Shown here: positions 40,713 to 50,170 of the stretch, piece by piece
Layout of the letters: each line of letters starts with the position of its first letter
Position numbering within the stretch: position 1 is the stretch's first letter
NCBI GenBank assembly: GCA_030841105.1
Contig: JAVEDE010000022.1
Location: 1 to 64,000 of the forward strand
DNA length: 64,000 bases
DNA from: Pyrinomonadaceae bacterium
Lineage (GTDB): Bacteria; Acidobacteriota; Blastocatellia; Pyrinomonadales; Pyrinomonadaceae
Direction: 5' to 3'
Translations under genes and position numbers: made by a program
The notes under the pieces: generated by a model
Databases searched by the model: none
What the model was told of the DNA's origin: nothing
Seen by the model: the letters and a program-made list of their open reading frames with translations, nothing else

Positions 40713-43339
40713 TCAAAGTTCTGCGAAAATTGAAGGGACGGAGTTTGACGGAACTGCGCGTGCGCGGCGGGCAGGCGGCCGCATGTCTGGCCGAACGCGC
40801 CGGGCTGTCGGCCGACGCGCGCGTGCCCGGCGACGACGCGCTCTACCGATGGCTCGACAAGTCGCGGTTTCAAAGCGACCACGGCGAGCCGCTCACGCCG
40901 GACACGCTGTCCGCACATTTTCGCTCAACCGAGTCTCACCCGTTCTTCGCCGCCTTCAACGATTCGCATGAGACGCGCGCCGCGCTCGGCAGTCGCTTCG
41001 GCGGGCGCGCGCGCGAGTTGTTAGTCGAACGCGCGGAGCGCATCGTCGCGGGCAAGTTCGATCTGCTCGGCCTCCGCGGCCTCGACTTCGGCGACCCGGT
41101 TGACTGGCATCTCGAACCCGTCGCCGCGAAGCGCACGCCCCTCGCGCATTGGAGTCGCATTGATTACTTAAACGCGTCGGTGGCGGGCGACAAAAAGATC
41201 ACGTGGGAGTTGAACCGCCAGCAGTATTTCGCGGTGCTCGGCCGCGCCTACTGGCACACGAACGATGAACGCTACGCCGAAACTTTCGCGCGCCACCTTG
41301 CGGCGTGGATGCAGGCCAACCCGCCGAAGCGCGGCATCAACTGGGCGAGCAGTCTCGAAGTCGCCTTTCGCGCGATCTCTTGGCTGTGGTCGCTCCAGTT
41401 CTTCAAACATTCGCCGCACCTGACGCCCGCGCTCTACGCGCGCTCTCTCAAGTTCCTGCACCTCCACGCGCGCCACCTCGAAACGAACCTCTCGACTTAC
41501 TTCAGCCCGAACACGCACCTGACGGGCGAAGCGCTCGGCCTCTTTTACCTCGGCACGCTGCTGCCGGAGTTTCGCGCGGCCGCGCGCTGGCGTGCGACGG
41601 GCGCGCGCATACTTTTTGATCAACTCGAAAAACAGGTGCGCCCCGACGGCGTCTACTTCGAGCAGTCGAGCTATTACCAACGCTACACGACAGACTTCTA
41701 CACGCACTTCCTCTCGCTCCTCCGCGCCGGGGGCGGCGACGCAGCGCGCGGAGAGTCGCATGAAGAATTGCGCGGAGAGTTGCCGCAAGTAAAGTTGTCG
41801 GAAGTGAAGTTGCTCGAAGTGAAGTTGCAGGCGTTGCTCGATCACTTAATGCACCTGACGCTGCCCGACGGCACGACGCCGCTCTTCGGCGACGAGGACG
41901 GCGGCCGCTTCGTCTGGTTCGACGAACGCGCCTCGAACGACTTTCGCCAGACGCTCGCCAACGGCGCATCGCTCTTCCGGCGCGGCGACTACAAGCACGT
42001 CGCGCGCGAGGCGACGGAAGAGACGCTCTGGCTGCTCGGCGCGCGCGGCCTCTCAAACTTCGACGCGCTCGAAGCGCACGCGCCCGCCGGAGACTCGCGC
42101 GCCTTCCACGACGGCGGCTACTACGTGATGCGCGATGGCTGGGCTGCCGACAGCAACTACCTCTTGCTCGACTGCGGGCCGCACGGCTCTCTGCACGGCG
42201 CGCACGCGCACGCCGACGCGCTCGCCGTCTTAGGGCTGGCCGCGCGCGGCCGCCACCTGCTCGTTGATTCCGGCACTTACACCTACACGGGATCGAGCGC
42301 GCTGCGCGAACACTTCCGCGGCACGGCGGCGCACAACACGCTCGTCGTAGATAACCAATCATCGTCCGTCCCTGAGAGTGCGTTCCGCTGGCGGCAACAG
42401 GCGCGCGCGTCGTGCCGCCAGTGGCTCAGCCGCGCGCGCTTCGATCTCTTCGAGGGCGCGCACGACGGCTACGAGCGGCTCGACGCGCCCGTCACACACG
42501 TTCGCAGCGTGCTCTTCGTCAAGGGCGATTACTGGATCGTGCGCGACCGCGTGGAGACCTCCGGCGCGCACGACTACGCGCTGAACTTTCACTTCGACGC
42601 GCGCACCGAGCTATCAACCGCGACGCAGGACGGCGCGGCCGTCGCACGCACACGCGCAGGTAACGACGGCGGCGACGATAACAGTGTCGGTAACGGTGAC
42701 GGCAACAGTAACAGCGTCGGCGTTGACGACGGCAACGGTAACGGCGGCAACGGTAACGCGGCGGGTCTCGACCTGTTCGCCTTCGCGCGCGGCGGCGTGT
42801 GGCGCAAGCACGAGGCTCTGCGTTCGGCGTGTTACGGCGAGGCTGCGCCCGTCCCCGTCTGCACGCTCGCCTTCGCGGGCGGCGCGCAGGAAGTCTTCAC
42901 GCTCATCGTCCCGCGCGGCGGCGCACAGGATAAGGAGATCGCACTGGAAACCTCCGCGCGCGAGATTGAAGCCGTCGGCGGGCGCGCGTTTGAATTGAGA
43001 ATCGCGGGAGGGGCGACGCGCGATCTCCTGCTGGTGCGGGCGGAGGGCGCGACTTCCGTCGAAACCGCGCGGCTCGCTTCAAATTTCGCGTGGACGTGGC
43101 TGCGCTTCGATGGCGACGAGACCGAGCCGCGAGAGTTGATCGCCGTCGGCGGCAGCGGCTCTCTCAGTCTCGACGGGCGGGAAATCTTACGCGCACGCAG
43201 ACCGGGCGCGCGCCTCAACTACGTCACCGCGCGCCGCGCGGGCGACGAATTCACAGCCGACACCGACGCGGGCGAAGACCTCTTCCTCGCACTCTCCGGC
43301 GCGCGGCACGACGAAGAACTGATAAGAAGTGACAAGTGA
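40709..43339 (+). CDS. Heparinase II/III family polysaccharide lyase
   Basis: The 876-residue protein has the N-terminal alpha/alpha toroid (about 50-390: WELNRQQYFAVLGRAYWHT, NWASSLEVAFRAISW, FSPNTHLTGEALGLF, EQSSYYQRYTTDFYTHFL) and a C-terminal beta-sandwich starting FHDGGYYVMRDGW and GSLHGAHAHADALAV. Conserved Asn, His and Tyr candidates for beta-elimination are present. It lacks an obvious signal peptide, as is common for the exosortase-locus branch. A Gly/Asn-rich insert (about 651-686) breaks the sandwich domain. The last three codons and stop are formed by hairpin D. It would trim or release uronic-acid-containing polysaccharide, which agrees with the AlgD-like dehydrogenase downstream. 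Confidence 0.85.
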   Translation: MIKVLRKLKGRSLTELRVRGGQAAACLAERAGLSADARVPGDDALYRWLDKSRFQSDHGEPLTPDTLSAHFRSTESHPFFAAFNDSHETRAALGSRFGGRARELLVERAERIVAGKFDLLGLRGLDFGDPVDWHLEPVAAKRTPLAHWSRIDYLNASVAGDKKITWELNRQQYFAVLGRAYWHTNDERYAETFARHLAAWMQANPPKRGINWASSLEVAFRAISWLWSLQFFKHSPHLTPALYARSLKFLHLHARHLETNLSTYFSPNTHLTGEALGLFYLGTLLPEFRAAARWRATGARILFDQLEKQVRPDGVYFEQSSYYQRYTTDFYTHFLSLLRAGGGDAARGESHEELRGELPQVKLSEVKLLEVKLQALLDHLMHLTLPDGTTPLFGDEDGGRFVWFDERASNDFRQTLANGASLFRRGDYKHVAREATEETLWLLGARGLSNFDALEAHAPAGDSRAFHDGGYYVMRDGWAADSNYLLLDCGPHGSLHGAHAHADALAVLGLAARGRHLLVDSGTYTYTGSSALREHFRGTAAHNTLVVDNQSSSVPESAFRWRQQARASCRQWLSRARFDLFEGAHDGYERLDAPVTHVRSVLFVKGDYWIVRDRVETSGAHDYALNFHFDARTELSTATQDGAAVARTRAGNDGGDDNSVGNGDGNSNSVGVDDGNGNGGNGNAAGLDLFAFARGGVWRKHEALRSACYGEAAPVPVCTLAFAGGAQEVFTLIVPRGGAQDKEIALETSAREIEAVGGRAFELRIAGGATRDLLLVRAEGATSVETARLASNFAWTWLRFDGDETEPRELIAVGGSGSLSLDGREILRARRPGARLNYVTARRAGDEFTADTDAGEDLFLALSGARHDEELIRSDK
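42658..42768. repeat. Low-complexity Gly/Asn/Asp repeat inside the heparinase-like gene
   Basis: Repeated GGTAAC and GGCAAC-like 6-base words encode a Gly-Asn-Asp-rich run of about 36 residues. The composition is unlike the rest of the gene and suggests slippage growth of a surface loop. Confidence 0.75.
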
Positions 43340-43416
43340 CAAGTGACGAGTGACAAGTTGTAATTACCAACTTGTCTTTGCTTTAACTTGTCACTTGTCA
43401 CCTGTCACTTGTCACT
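43328..43416. repeat. Intergenic hairpin D with 7-base periodic arms, overlapping a stop codon
   Basis: Left arm 43328-43359 and right arm 43385-43416 pair over 32 bases with two mismatches. Both are runs of the 7-base word AAGTGAC or its complement GTCACTT. A second nested stem, GACAAGTTG with CAACTTGTC, closes a 7-base loop. The left arm supplies the last codons (Ser-Asp-Lys) and stop of the heparinase-like gene, and the right arm ends seven bases before the next start codon. Confidence 0.9.
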
Positions 43417-43423
43417 AAAAAAT

Positions 43424-45412
43424 ATGTGCGGGATTAACGGAATTGCATATTCGGGGCGGGCGCGCGAGGGGCGCGTGGAGGCGGCAGACCTCGTGCGGAT
43501 GCGCGACGTGATGACGCATCGCGGGCCGGACGACAGCGGGCTGCTGGTGGACGGCGCGGTCGGACTCGGTCATCGTCGCCTGTCCATCGTGGACGTGTCG
43601 GCGGGTCATCAGCCGATGACGAACGAGGACGATTCGCTCCACATCGTCTTCAACGGCGAAATCTACAACCACGCCGGGCATCGCCCCGCGCTCGAAGCGT
43701 GCGGCCACCGCTATCGCACACACTGCGACACGGAGACGATCCTCCATCTCTACGAGGAGCACGGCGCGCGGTGCGTCGAACACCTGCGCGGCATGTTCGC
43801 CTTCGCCATCTGGGATCAGCGGCGGCGCGAGTTGTTCATCGCGCGCGACCGCCTCGGCGTCAAACCGCTCTACTACGTCCACCGCGCCGACGGCTCGCTC
43901 TTCTTTGCCTCCGAGATCAAATCGCTGCTCGCGGCGCGCGGCGTCCCTCGCCCGGAGATCAACTACGCGGCGCTCCCGGACTATCTCGCTAACCACGGCA
44001 CGTCGGCCGAAGAGACGCTCTTCGCGGGGGTCAAGCGACTGCTCCCCGGCCACACGCTGCTGTGGCGCGCGGACGGCGAAATCAAGATCGAGAAATACTG
44101 GGACATCAATTTCGCGGATGATGAAGACGGCGGCGAGTCGTTGTCGTCGCCGCGACGAAGCGACGCGGACTACATCGCCGAGTGGTCGGAGTTGTTTCGC
44201 AAGTCGGTCGAGCTACGTCTGATGGCCGACGTGCCGCTCGGCATGTTCCTCTCCGGCGGCATTGATTCATCCGCCATCGCCGCCGTGATGAGCGGCATGG
44301 TGACTGATCCGATCAAGACCTTCTCCGTCGCCTTCGCCGAACGCGAGGCCAACGAACTCCACTACGCGCGGCTCGTCGCCGAGCGATTCAAGACGGATCA
44401 CCACGAGACGATTGTGAGTCCCGAAGATTTCTTCGCCGCGCTGCCGCGTCTCGTCTGGCACGAGGACGAACCGCTCGCGCATCCTTCGAGTGTCGCGCTC
44501 TACTTCGTCTCGCGCCTCGCCGCACGGCACGTCAAGGTGGTCTTGACGGGCGAGGGCAGCGACGAGATGCTCGGCGGCTACGAGCGTTACTACAAGACCA
44601 TTTACAACCTCGCGCTCGCGCCCGCTTATCAAAAACTGACGACCGCGGGCGTGCGCGGCGCACTCGCGCGTCGCGTCGAAAGTTTGCCGCTCGACTCGCG
44701 TGTGCGGCACAAGCTGCGGCGCACCTTCCTCTGCCTGCCGCCCGACATCGAGAGCCTCTACTTCGACAACTTCGCCGTCTTCACGCGCGCGATGCAAGGA
44801 GAGATGTTGACGCCGGAGGCGCGCGAACGCGCCGGGGGCGTCGAGCCTTATCGAGACATGCGCCGCTACTTCGAGGCGGGCGGCGCGCATCGTTCGCTCC
44901 TCAACCGCATGCTCTACGCCGACACCAAAACTTACCTGCACGAACTGCTGATGAAGCAGGATCAGATGAGCATGGCCGCCTCCATCGAGAGCCGCGTGCC
45001 GTTCCTCGATCACCGGCTCGTGGAGTTCACGGCGCGCCTGCCGCAACACCTGAAACTGCGGCGCGGCTGGACGACGAAGTACATCCTGCGCGAGAGCATG
45101 AAGAATGTGCTGCCCGCGCCCATTCTCTCGCGCAAGAAGATGGGCTTCCCCGTCCCCGTCGGCGCGTGGTTTCGCGGGGCGTATCGCGGAGTGGTGGACG
45201 AGTACGTGCTGTCGGAACGCGCCGCCGCGCGCGGCCTGTTCGATCAAACTTACGTCCGCGAACTCGCGGCGCGGCATCAGGCGGGCGAGAACCACACGGA
45301 ACGCCTGTGGTCGCTCGTCAACGTGGAAATCTGGCTTCGGCAGTTCATGGACGGCGAGGCCGCCATCGCACCCGTCGAGACGAAGGGCGAGATCGCGTCT
45401 GCCGTCGCCTGA
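43424..45412 (+). CDS. asnB: Asparagine synthetase-like glutamine amidotransferase (third of three)
   Basis: The start is ATG 43424, because MCGINGIAY puts the catalytic Cys at position 2; in-frame codons upstream to 43388 come from hairpin D. The 662-residue protein has MTHRGPDDSG, FNGEIYNHAG, SGGIDSS at 277-283, LTGEGSDEMLGGYERYYK and SIESRVPFLDHRLVEF. GEGSDE in place of GDGGDE is typical of the exosortase-associated branch of the family. Both catalytic centres look complete. It is followed by a GT4 gene, so the likely role is amidation of a glycan or its precursor. Free asparagine synthesis is possible but three copies in one locus argue against it. Confidence 0.88.
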   Translation: MCGINGIAYSGRAREGRVEAADLVRMRDVMTHRGPDDSGLLVDGAVGLGHRRLSIVDVSAGHQPMTNEDDSLHIVFNGEIYNHAGHRPALEACGHRYRTHCDTETILHLYEEHGARCVEHLRGMFAFAIWDQRRRELFIARDRLGVKPLYYVHRADGSLFFASEIKSLLAARGVPRPEINYAALPDYLANHGTSAEETLFAGVKRLLPGHTLLWRADGEIKIEKYWDINFADDEDGGESLSSPRRSDADYIAEWSELFRKSVELRLMADVPLGMFLSGGIDSSAIAAVMSGMVTDPIKTFSVAFAEREANELHYARLVAERFKTDHHETIVSPEDFFAALPRLVWHEDEPLAHPSSVALYFVSRLAARHVKVVLTGEGSDEMLGGYERYYKTIYNLALAPAYQKLTTAGVRGALARRVESLPLDSRVRHKLRRTFLCLPPDIESLYFDNFAVFTRAMQGEMLTPEARERAGGVEPYRDMRRYFEAGGAHRSLLNRMLYADTKTYLHELLMKQDQMSMAASIESRVPFLDHRLVEFTARLPQHLKLRRGWTTKYILRESMKNVLPAPILSRKKMGFPVPVGAWFRGAYRGVVDEYVLSERAAARGLFDQTYVRELAARHQAGENHTERLWSLVNVEIWLRQFMDGEAAIAPVETKGEIASAVA

Positions 45413-45450
45413 CACTTCAGCACATCACACACCGAAAGTTGAAATCACAC

Positions 45451-46731
45451 TTGCGTATCCTCTGGCTCAAAACCGAACTGCTGCATCCCGTTGACAAGGG
45501 CGGGAAGATTCGCACGTTTCACATGCTCCGCGAGTTGAAACGCGAACACCACGTCACCTATCTCACGCTCGACGACGGGAGCGCCGCGCCGGACGCCGCA
45601 GAGCGCGCACAGGAGTACTGCCACGAACTCGTGCGCGTCGAGCACCGGACGCGCGCGAAATTCTCCGCCGCCTTTTACGGCGAACTCGCCGCGAATCTCA
45701 TCTCGCCGCTGCCGTATTTCATGAAGAAGTACAAGTCACAGGGGATGCGCCGCGAGATCGAGCGGCTCGTCGCCGCCGACAACTTCGACGTGCTCGTCTG
45801 CGACTTTTTGCAGCCGAGCGTGAACGTGCCGCCGCGTCTTCCGCTCGCAACCGTGCTCTTCCAACACAACGTCGAGGCGATGATCTGGAAGCGGCACTAT
45901 GAAGTGCAGTCGAACCCGCTCAAGCGAAGTTACCTCTACGGCCAGTGGCGCAAGTCGCACGCTTACGAGCGCGCCGCCTGTCGTCGCTTCGACCACGTGG
46001 TCGCCGTCTCCGAAGAAGACCGCGAGACGATGGAGCGCGCCTACGGCCTCAAGTCCGTGAGCGACGTGCCGACGGGAGTGGACACGGAATTTTTTCGCCC
46101 GCGCGGCGCGGAACGACGCGAGCCGCACAACCTCGTCTTCACCGGCTCGATGGACTGGCTGCCGAACGAGGATGCGATCCAGTTTTTCACGAAAGAGATC
46201 ATGCCGCGCATCAAGCAACAGATTCCCGACGCGACGCTGACGGTCGTCGGCCGCAACCCTTACGCGAGTCTGGTCGAACTCGGCAAACGCGATCCTTCGA
46301 TCATCGTGACGGGGCGCGTCGAAGACGTGCGGCCGTACATGGAGCGGGCGGCCGTATACGTCGTGCCGCTGCGCGTGGGCGGCGGCACGCGCCTGAAAAT
46401 CTACGAGGCGATGGCGATGGAGAAGCCCATCGTCTCGACCACCATCGGCGCGGAGGGATTGCCCGTCTCAAACGGGCGCGAGTTGCTCCTCGCCGACACG
46501 GCCGAAGCATTTGCCGCGGCGGTCATCGGCGTGTTGACGGATGAAGCGTCGGCGCGCGAGATGGGCGAGCGCGCGGCCACGGCGGTGCGCGAGCGATTCA
46601 GTTGGGACAAGGTGAGCGAGGCGTTCGCTGAATCGTGCGCGCGTGCGGTGGCGTCGCGCAAGGCGACGCGCGCGGTGGCCGGCGACGACGGCAGCGGCGC
46701 GTTGGAAAATTTGTTGGGGGGGCGCGGGTGA
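45451..46731 (+). CDS. Family 4 glycosyltransferase (exosortase-locus type)
   Basis: The frame is open from 45166, but the part before 45412 shadows the amidotransferase. I choose TTG 45451, which gives RILWLKTELLHPVDKGGKIRT shortened here to its start RILWLKTELLHP, the usual beginning of this GT4 branch (426 residues). FQHNVEAMIWKRHYE, VAVSEEDRETMER, VPTGVDTEFF, VFTGSMDWLPNEDAI and VVPLRVGGGTRLKIYEAMA are strongly typical of TIGR03087-like sugar transferases of PEP-CTERM loci. The ribosome site is weak. The stop overlaps the next start (TGATG at 46729-46733). Confidence 0.83.
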   Translation: MRILWLKTELLHPVDKGGKIRTFHMLRELKREHHVTYLTLDDGSAAPDAAERAQEYCHELVRVEHRTRAKFSAAFYGELAANLISPLPYFMKKYKSQGMRREIERLVAADNFDVLVCDFLQPSVNVPPRLPLATVLFQHNVEAMIWKRHYEVQSNPLKRSYLYGQWRKSHAYERAACRRFDHVVAVSEEDRETMERAYGLKSVSDVPTGVDTEFFRPRGAERREPHNLVFTGSMDWLPNEDAIQFFTKEIMPRIKQQIPDATLTVVGRNPYASLVELGKRDPSIIVTGRVEDVRPYMERAAVYVVPLRVGGGTRLKIYEAMAMEKPIVSTTIGAEGLPVSNGRELLLADTAEAFAAAVIGVLTDEASAREMGERAATAVRERFSWDKVSEAFAESCARAVASRKATRAVAGDDGSGALENLLGGRG

Positions 46732-48272
46732 TGGCGTTGGCGGGCGAGAGATTTTCGTTGAACGGACGGCAACGTCTCGTGTTGCTCGTCGTCGTCGCGG
46801 GCGCGTCGCTCGCGCTGGCCTTCGGGAGCGCGTTGACGAAAAGCCCTTGGAGCGACGAGGCGTGGTTCGCGCAAGCCGGGTTGAACCTCGCCACGCGCGG
46901 CGAGATGACGACGCCCGTGCTGGAAACGACCGGCACTAACTTCAAGGGGCTGGATCGGCATACCTACTGGGTGATGCCGCTGCATCTGGTGACGCAGGCG
47001 GGCTGGTACAAAATTTTCGGTTTCAGTTTGTTCTCGATGCGCGCGCTGTCGGCCGTGTTCGGCGTGCTGGCGTTGTTCGCGTGGTACGTCGTCGTCAAGC
47101 GTCTGTCGGGTAACAAGTGGGTCGCGCTCCTGACGTTCCTGCTGCTCGCCTTCGACTACATTTTCGTGATGGGGGCCTCGTTCGGGCGGGGCGACATGAT
47201 GAGCATGTCGCTCGGCGCGTCGGGCTTGGCCGCTTATCTCCACTTGCGCGAGCGCAACTTCGCGCGCGCCGTCCTCGTCAGTCAAACGCTGATCGCCGCT
47301 TGCGGGCTGACGCACCCGAACGGCGGCGTGGCGTTCTTCTCCGGCCTCCTGTTCCTCACGCTCTACTTCGACCGCGCGCGTCTCAACTGGCGGCATCTGG
47401 CGTTGGCCGCGATCCCTTACGCCGTCGGCGCAATCGGTTGGGGCGCGTACATTCTGCAAGCGCCTGCGGATTTCGTGGCGCAGTTCACGGCGAACGCTTC
47501 GACGGGCGGGCGCATGAGTGGTCTGACTTCGCCGCTCGCCGCGATCAAGAACGAGATCACGCTCAGGTATCTGACGGCCTACGGTCTGGGCGGGCACTCG
47601 CCGGGCACGACAGGCCCCGTCTGGATCAAGAGCTTCGTCCTGCTGGCTTACGTCGTCGCGCTGGCGGGCTGTTTGAGCGTCCGCGCGATCCGCACTCACA
47701 AAGGTTATCGCGCGTTGTTGATTCTAACGGGAATATTTTTTCTCGTGCTCACGTTCTTCGACGGGCAGAAGCTCTCTTTTTATTTAGTCCACATCGTCCC
47801 GCTCTACACCGCGCTCGTCGCCGCCTTCGTCTACTGGTGTTACTCGACGCGCTTCGTGCCTGCGTGGGCGCTCGCGCTCTGTCTCTGCGGCCTGCTCGCG
47901 ATTCAGACGGGCGGCATTCTGTACCGCATGAAACTGAATCCTTACGGGCGCAGTTTCATCCCGGCGGTCAACTTTCTGAAAGCGCAGTCGAAACCGAACT
48001 CCGTGGTGATGGGGAGCGCGGTGTTAGGCTTCGGGATGGGTTACGAGCGCGTGTTGGACGACGTGCGGTTCGGCTTCAACACCGGCAAGCGGGCTGACTT
48101 CCTCGTCGTCAACGACGTGTACGAAGACTCGATCAAGCATTACCGCGCGGGCGGCGAAGGCGCGGAACTCGCGCGCCACATGAACAATTTGCTGGATAGT
48201 GAATACAGGTTGGTTTACGACGAGCACCTCTATCGGATTTACGCGCGGCGGGATTTGCAGTTCGTTAAGTAG
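46731..48272 (+). CDS. GT39/ArnT-like membrane glycosyltransferase
   Basis: The frame extends upstream, but ATG 46731 in the TGATG overlap with the GT4 gene gives a sensible 513-residue protein starting before the first span. SPWSDEAWFAQAG near residue 40 carries the acidic pair of the GT-C first periplasmic loop, and MGASFGRGDMMSMSLG in the next part is also typical of PMT/ArnT-like proteins. About eleven spans are seen, and a C-terminal soluble part of about 100 residues is probably periplasmic. It would use a polyprenyl-linked sugar, which the GT2 gene downstream may make. Confidence 0.75.
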   Translation: MALAGERFSLNGRQRLVLLVVVAGASLALAFGSALTKSPWSDEAWFAQAGLNLATRGEMTTPVLETTGTNFKGLDRHTYWVMPLHLVTQAGWYKIFGFSLFSMRALSAVFGVLALFAWYVVVKRLSGNKWVALLTFLLLAFDYIFVMGASFGRGDMMSMSLGASGLAAYLHLRERNFARAVLVSQTLIAACGLTHPNGGVAFFSGLLFLTLYFDRARLNWRHLALAAIPYAVGAIGWGAYILQAPADFVAQFTANASTGGRMSGLTSPLAAIKNEITLRYLTAYGLGGHSPGTTGPVWIKSFVLLAYVVALAGCLSVRAIRTHKGYRALLILTGIFFLVLTFFDGQKLSFYLVHIVPLYTALVAAFVYWCYSTRFVPAWALALCLCGLLAIQTGGILYRMKLNPYGRSFIPAVNFLKAQSKPNSVVMGSAVLGFGMGYERVLDDVRFGFNTGKRADFLVVNDVYEDSIKHYRAGGEGAELARHMNNLLDSEYRLVYDEHLYRIYARRDLQFVK

Positions 48273-48350
48273 CGAGAGCGAGTTGAAAGTATTCTCCCAC
48301 GCGTTGCGAGATGTGAAGTTCGGCGGCGGCGCGAAAGAAAGGTCTAAAGG

Positions 48351-49388
48351 ATGCGAGACACGGCGGCGTTGAAAGATTATGCGGTGGCGGCGGCGACGGC
48401 TTCGCACGGGCGCGGGGCGCTGGAGGAAGAGCAGCCGGTGATTGCCGTGCTCATTCCCTGCTACAACGAGGAGTTGACGGTGGGGGAAGTGGTCGCAGAT
48501 TTTCGCGCGCAGTTGCCGGAGGCGGACATCTACGTCTTCGACAACAACTCGACGGATCGCACGGTGGAACGTGCGCGCGAGGCGGGCGCGAAAGTTTATT
48601 TCGAGCGGCGGCAGGGCAAGGGCTACGTCGTGCAGTCTATGTTCCGGCAGGTGGACGCGGACATCTACATCATGGTTGACGGCGACGGCACGTACCCGCC
48701 CGCAGAGGTTCACGCGCTCGTCGAGCCGGTGCTCAGGGACGAGGCCGACATGGTGGTCGGGTCGCGTCTGCACGACGAGTCTTCGAGCCAGTTCAAGTCT
48801 CTGAACCGCGCGGGCAACAAGTTGTTCCTCTCGGTCTTGAACTCGGTCTTCAAGGTGAAGATCACGGACATGCTATCGGGCTATCGCGTCTTCAGCCGCC
48901 GCTTCGTCAAAGGCGTGCCGCTTTTTGGCGGCGGCTTCGAGACGGAGACCGAACTGACGATCAAGGCGTTGGAGCGCGGCTACCGCGTGGTGGAAGTGCC
49001 GGTTGATTTGACGACGCGCCCGGAGGGCAGCTTCTCGAAGATACGCATCGTCCACGACGGGCTGCGGATCATGAACACCATCCTCGCGCTCTTTCGCGAC
49101 TACAAGCCGCTGACGTTCTTCGGCGCAATCGGGTTGTTCCTCGTCGCGCTCGGACTCGTCCCCGGCCTCGTCGTGGTGGTCGAATTTTTCGAGACGGGGC
49201 TGGTGCTGCGTCTGCCTTCGGCGGTGCTGGCCGTGGGGCTGACGCTCGCGGGAATGTTGTCCGTCACCATCGGCTTAGTGCTGCACACCATCGTGCGGCG
49301 GTCGCAGGAGTTCGATCACCAGTTGCGCACGATGCTCGACGAGTTGCGCACGCAGTTGCGGAAGGACAGGGGCGAGGGGGGACAGTGA
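48351..49388 (+). CDS. Polyprenyl-phosphate glycosyltransferase, GT2 (DPM1/GtrB-like)
   Basis: The 345-residue protein has a short tail, then IAVLIPCYNEELTVGEVV, YVFDNNSTDRTVE, the MVDGDGTYP DXD-type motif and GYRVFSRRFVKG with GFETETELTIKAL, the hallmark of dolichol-phosphate or undecaprenyl-phosphate sugar synthases. Two C-terminal membrane spans (about 248-310) and a charged end follow. It makes polyprenyl-phosphate hexose on the cytoplasmic side for GT-C enzymes such as those at 46731 and 50171. The GTG of the next gene overlaps the stop (GTGA). Confidence 0.88.
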   Translation: MRDTAALKDYAVAAATASHGRGALEEEQPVIAVLIPCYNEELTVGEVVADFRAQLPEADIYVFDNNSTDRTVERAREAGAKVYFERRQGKGYVVQSMFRQVDADIYIMVDGDGTYPPAEVHALVEPVLRDEADMVVGSRLHDESSSQFKSLNRAGNKLFLSVLNSVFKVKITDMLSGYRVFSRRFVKGVPLFGGGFETETELTIKALERGYRVVEVPVDLTTRPEGSFSKIRIVHDGLRIMNTILALFRDYKPLTFFGAIGLFLVALGLVPGLVVVVEFFETGLVLRLPSAVLAVGLTLAGMLSVTIGLVLHTIVRRSQEFDHQLRTMLDELRTQLRKDRGEGGQ

Positions 49389-50131
49389 ACACGATGAACA
49401 ACGGACAAACTCTCGGCAGCGACGGCGTGATGGTGGCCGACCTCGAAGTGATGGCCGAGGCGAACAACTATCGTAACTGGATGTACAAACGCATGGAGCC
49501 GTACATCGGCCAGCGCATACTTGAAGTCGGCGCGGGGATCGGCAACTTCACGGAGTTGCTGTTGGATCGCGAACTAGTGGTCGCGTCGGACAAGTACCAG
49601 ATGTGCGTTGACTATTTGCAGCAACGTCTGGGGGCGCAACTCAAGGGCGCGCCCGTGCAGATGGACTTGGCCGCGCCGCCGGAGAGCGCGCTGCACGCGT
49701 ACAAGTTCGACACGGTGATCTGCATCAACGTGCTCGAACACGTCGAGGACGATGCAAAGGCTCTCGCCTTTATGCACTCGGTCTTAGTGCCGGGCGGGCG
49801 CGTGATCCTGCTCGTCCCGGCGTTCCAGTTTCTCTACGGCACGATTGACCGCGCCATCGAACACTACCGCCGCTACACGCGCAAAGATTTGCTGCCGCGG
49901 ATGCACGAGGCCGGGTTCGAGGTGGAGAGCGCGTTCTACATGAACGTGATCGGGATGGCGGGCTGGTTCTGGAACAACCGCGTGCGGAAGATCAAGGAAG
50001 AGAACCCCGGCCAGATCAAGATTTTCGACAAGCTCATCGCGCCGTGGGCGGAGCGCGTCGAGCGCACGCTCCCGCCGCCCTTCGGCCTCTCGCTCATCGC
50101 CATCGGGCGCAAGCAGCAGCAGCAGCAGTAA
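49385..50131 (+). CDS. Class I SAM-dependent methyltransferase
   Basis: The start is GTG 49385 in a GTGA overlap, or ATG 49394 three residues later; 248 residues at most. ILEVGAGIGNFTELL is motif I, VVASDKYQM ends strand 2, and DTVICINVLEHVEDD with VPGGRVILLVPAFQFLYG completes the fold. It resembles the methyltransferases often found beside polyprenyl-phosphate mannosyltransferases. The C-terminus ends in five glutamines encoded by pure CAG repeats (50113-50127), a slippage-prone tail. Target probably a sugar or lipid carrier-linked glycan. Confidence 0.8.
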   Translation: MNTMNNGQTLGSDGVMVADLEVMAEANNYRNWMYKRMEPYIGQRILEVGAGIGNFTELLLDRELVVASDKYQMCVDYLQQRLGAQLKGAPVQMDLAAPPESALHAYKFDTVICINVLEHVEDDAKALAFMHSVLVPGGRVILLVPAFQFLYGTIDRAIEHYRRYTRKDLLPRMHEAGFEVESAFYMNVIGMAGWFWNNRVRKIKEENPGQIKIFDKLIAPWAERVERTLPPPFGLSLIAIGRKQQQQQ

Positions 50132-50170
50132 AGACTCCACGCATCGAAGACGAAACGAAGGCGAAGAATT

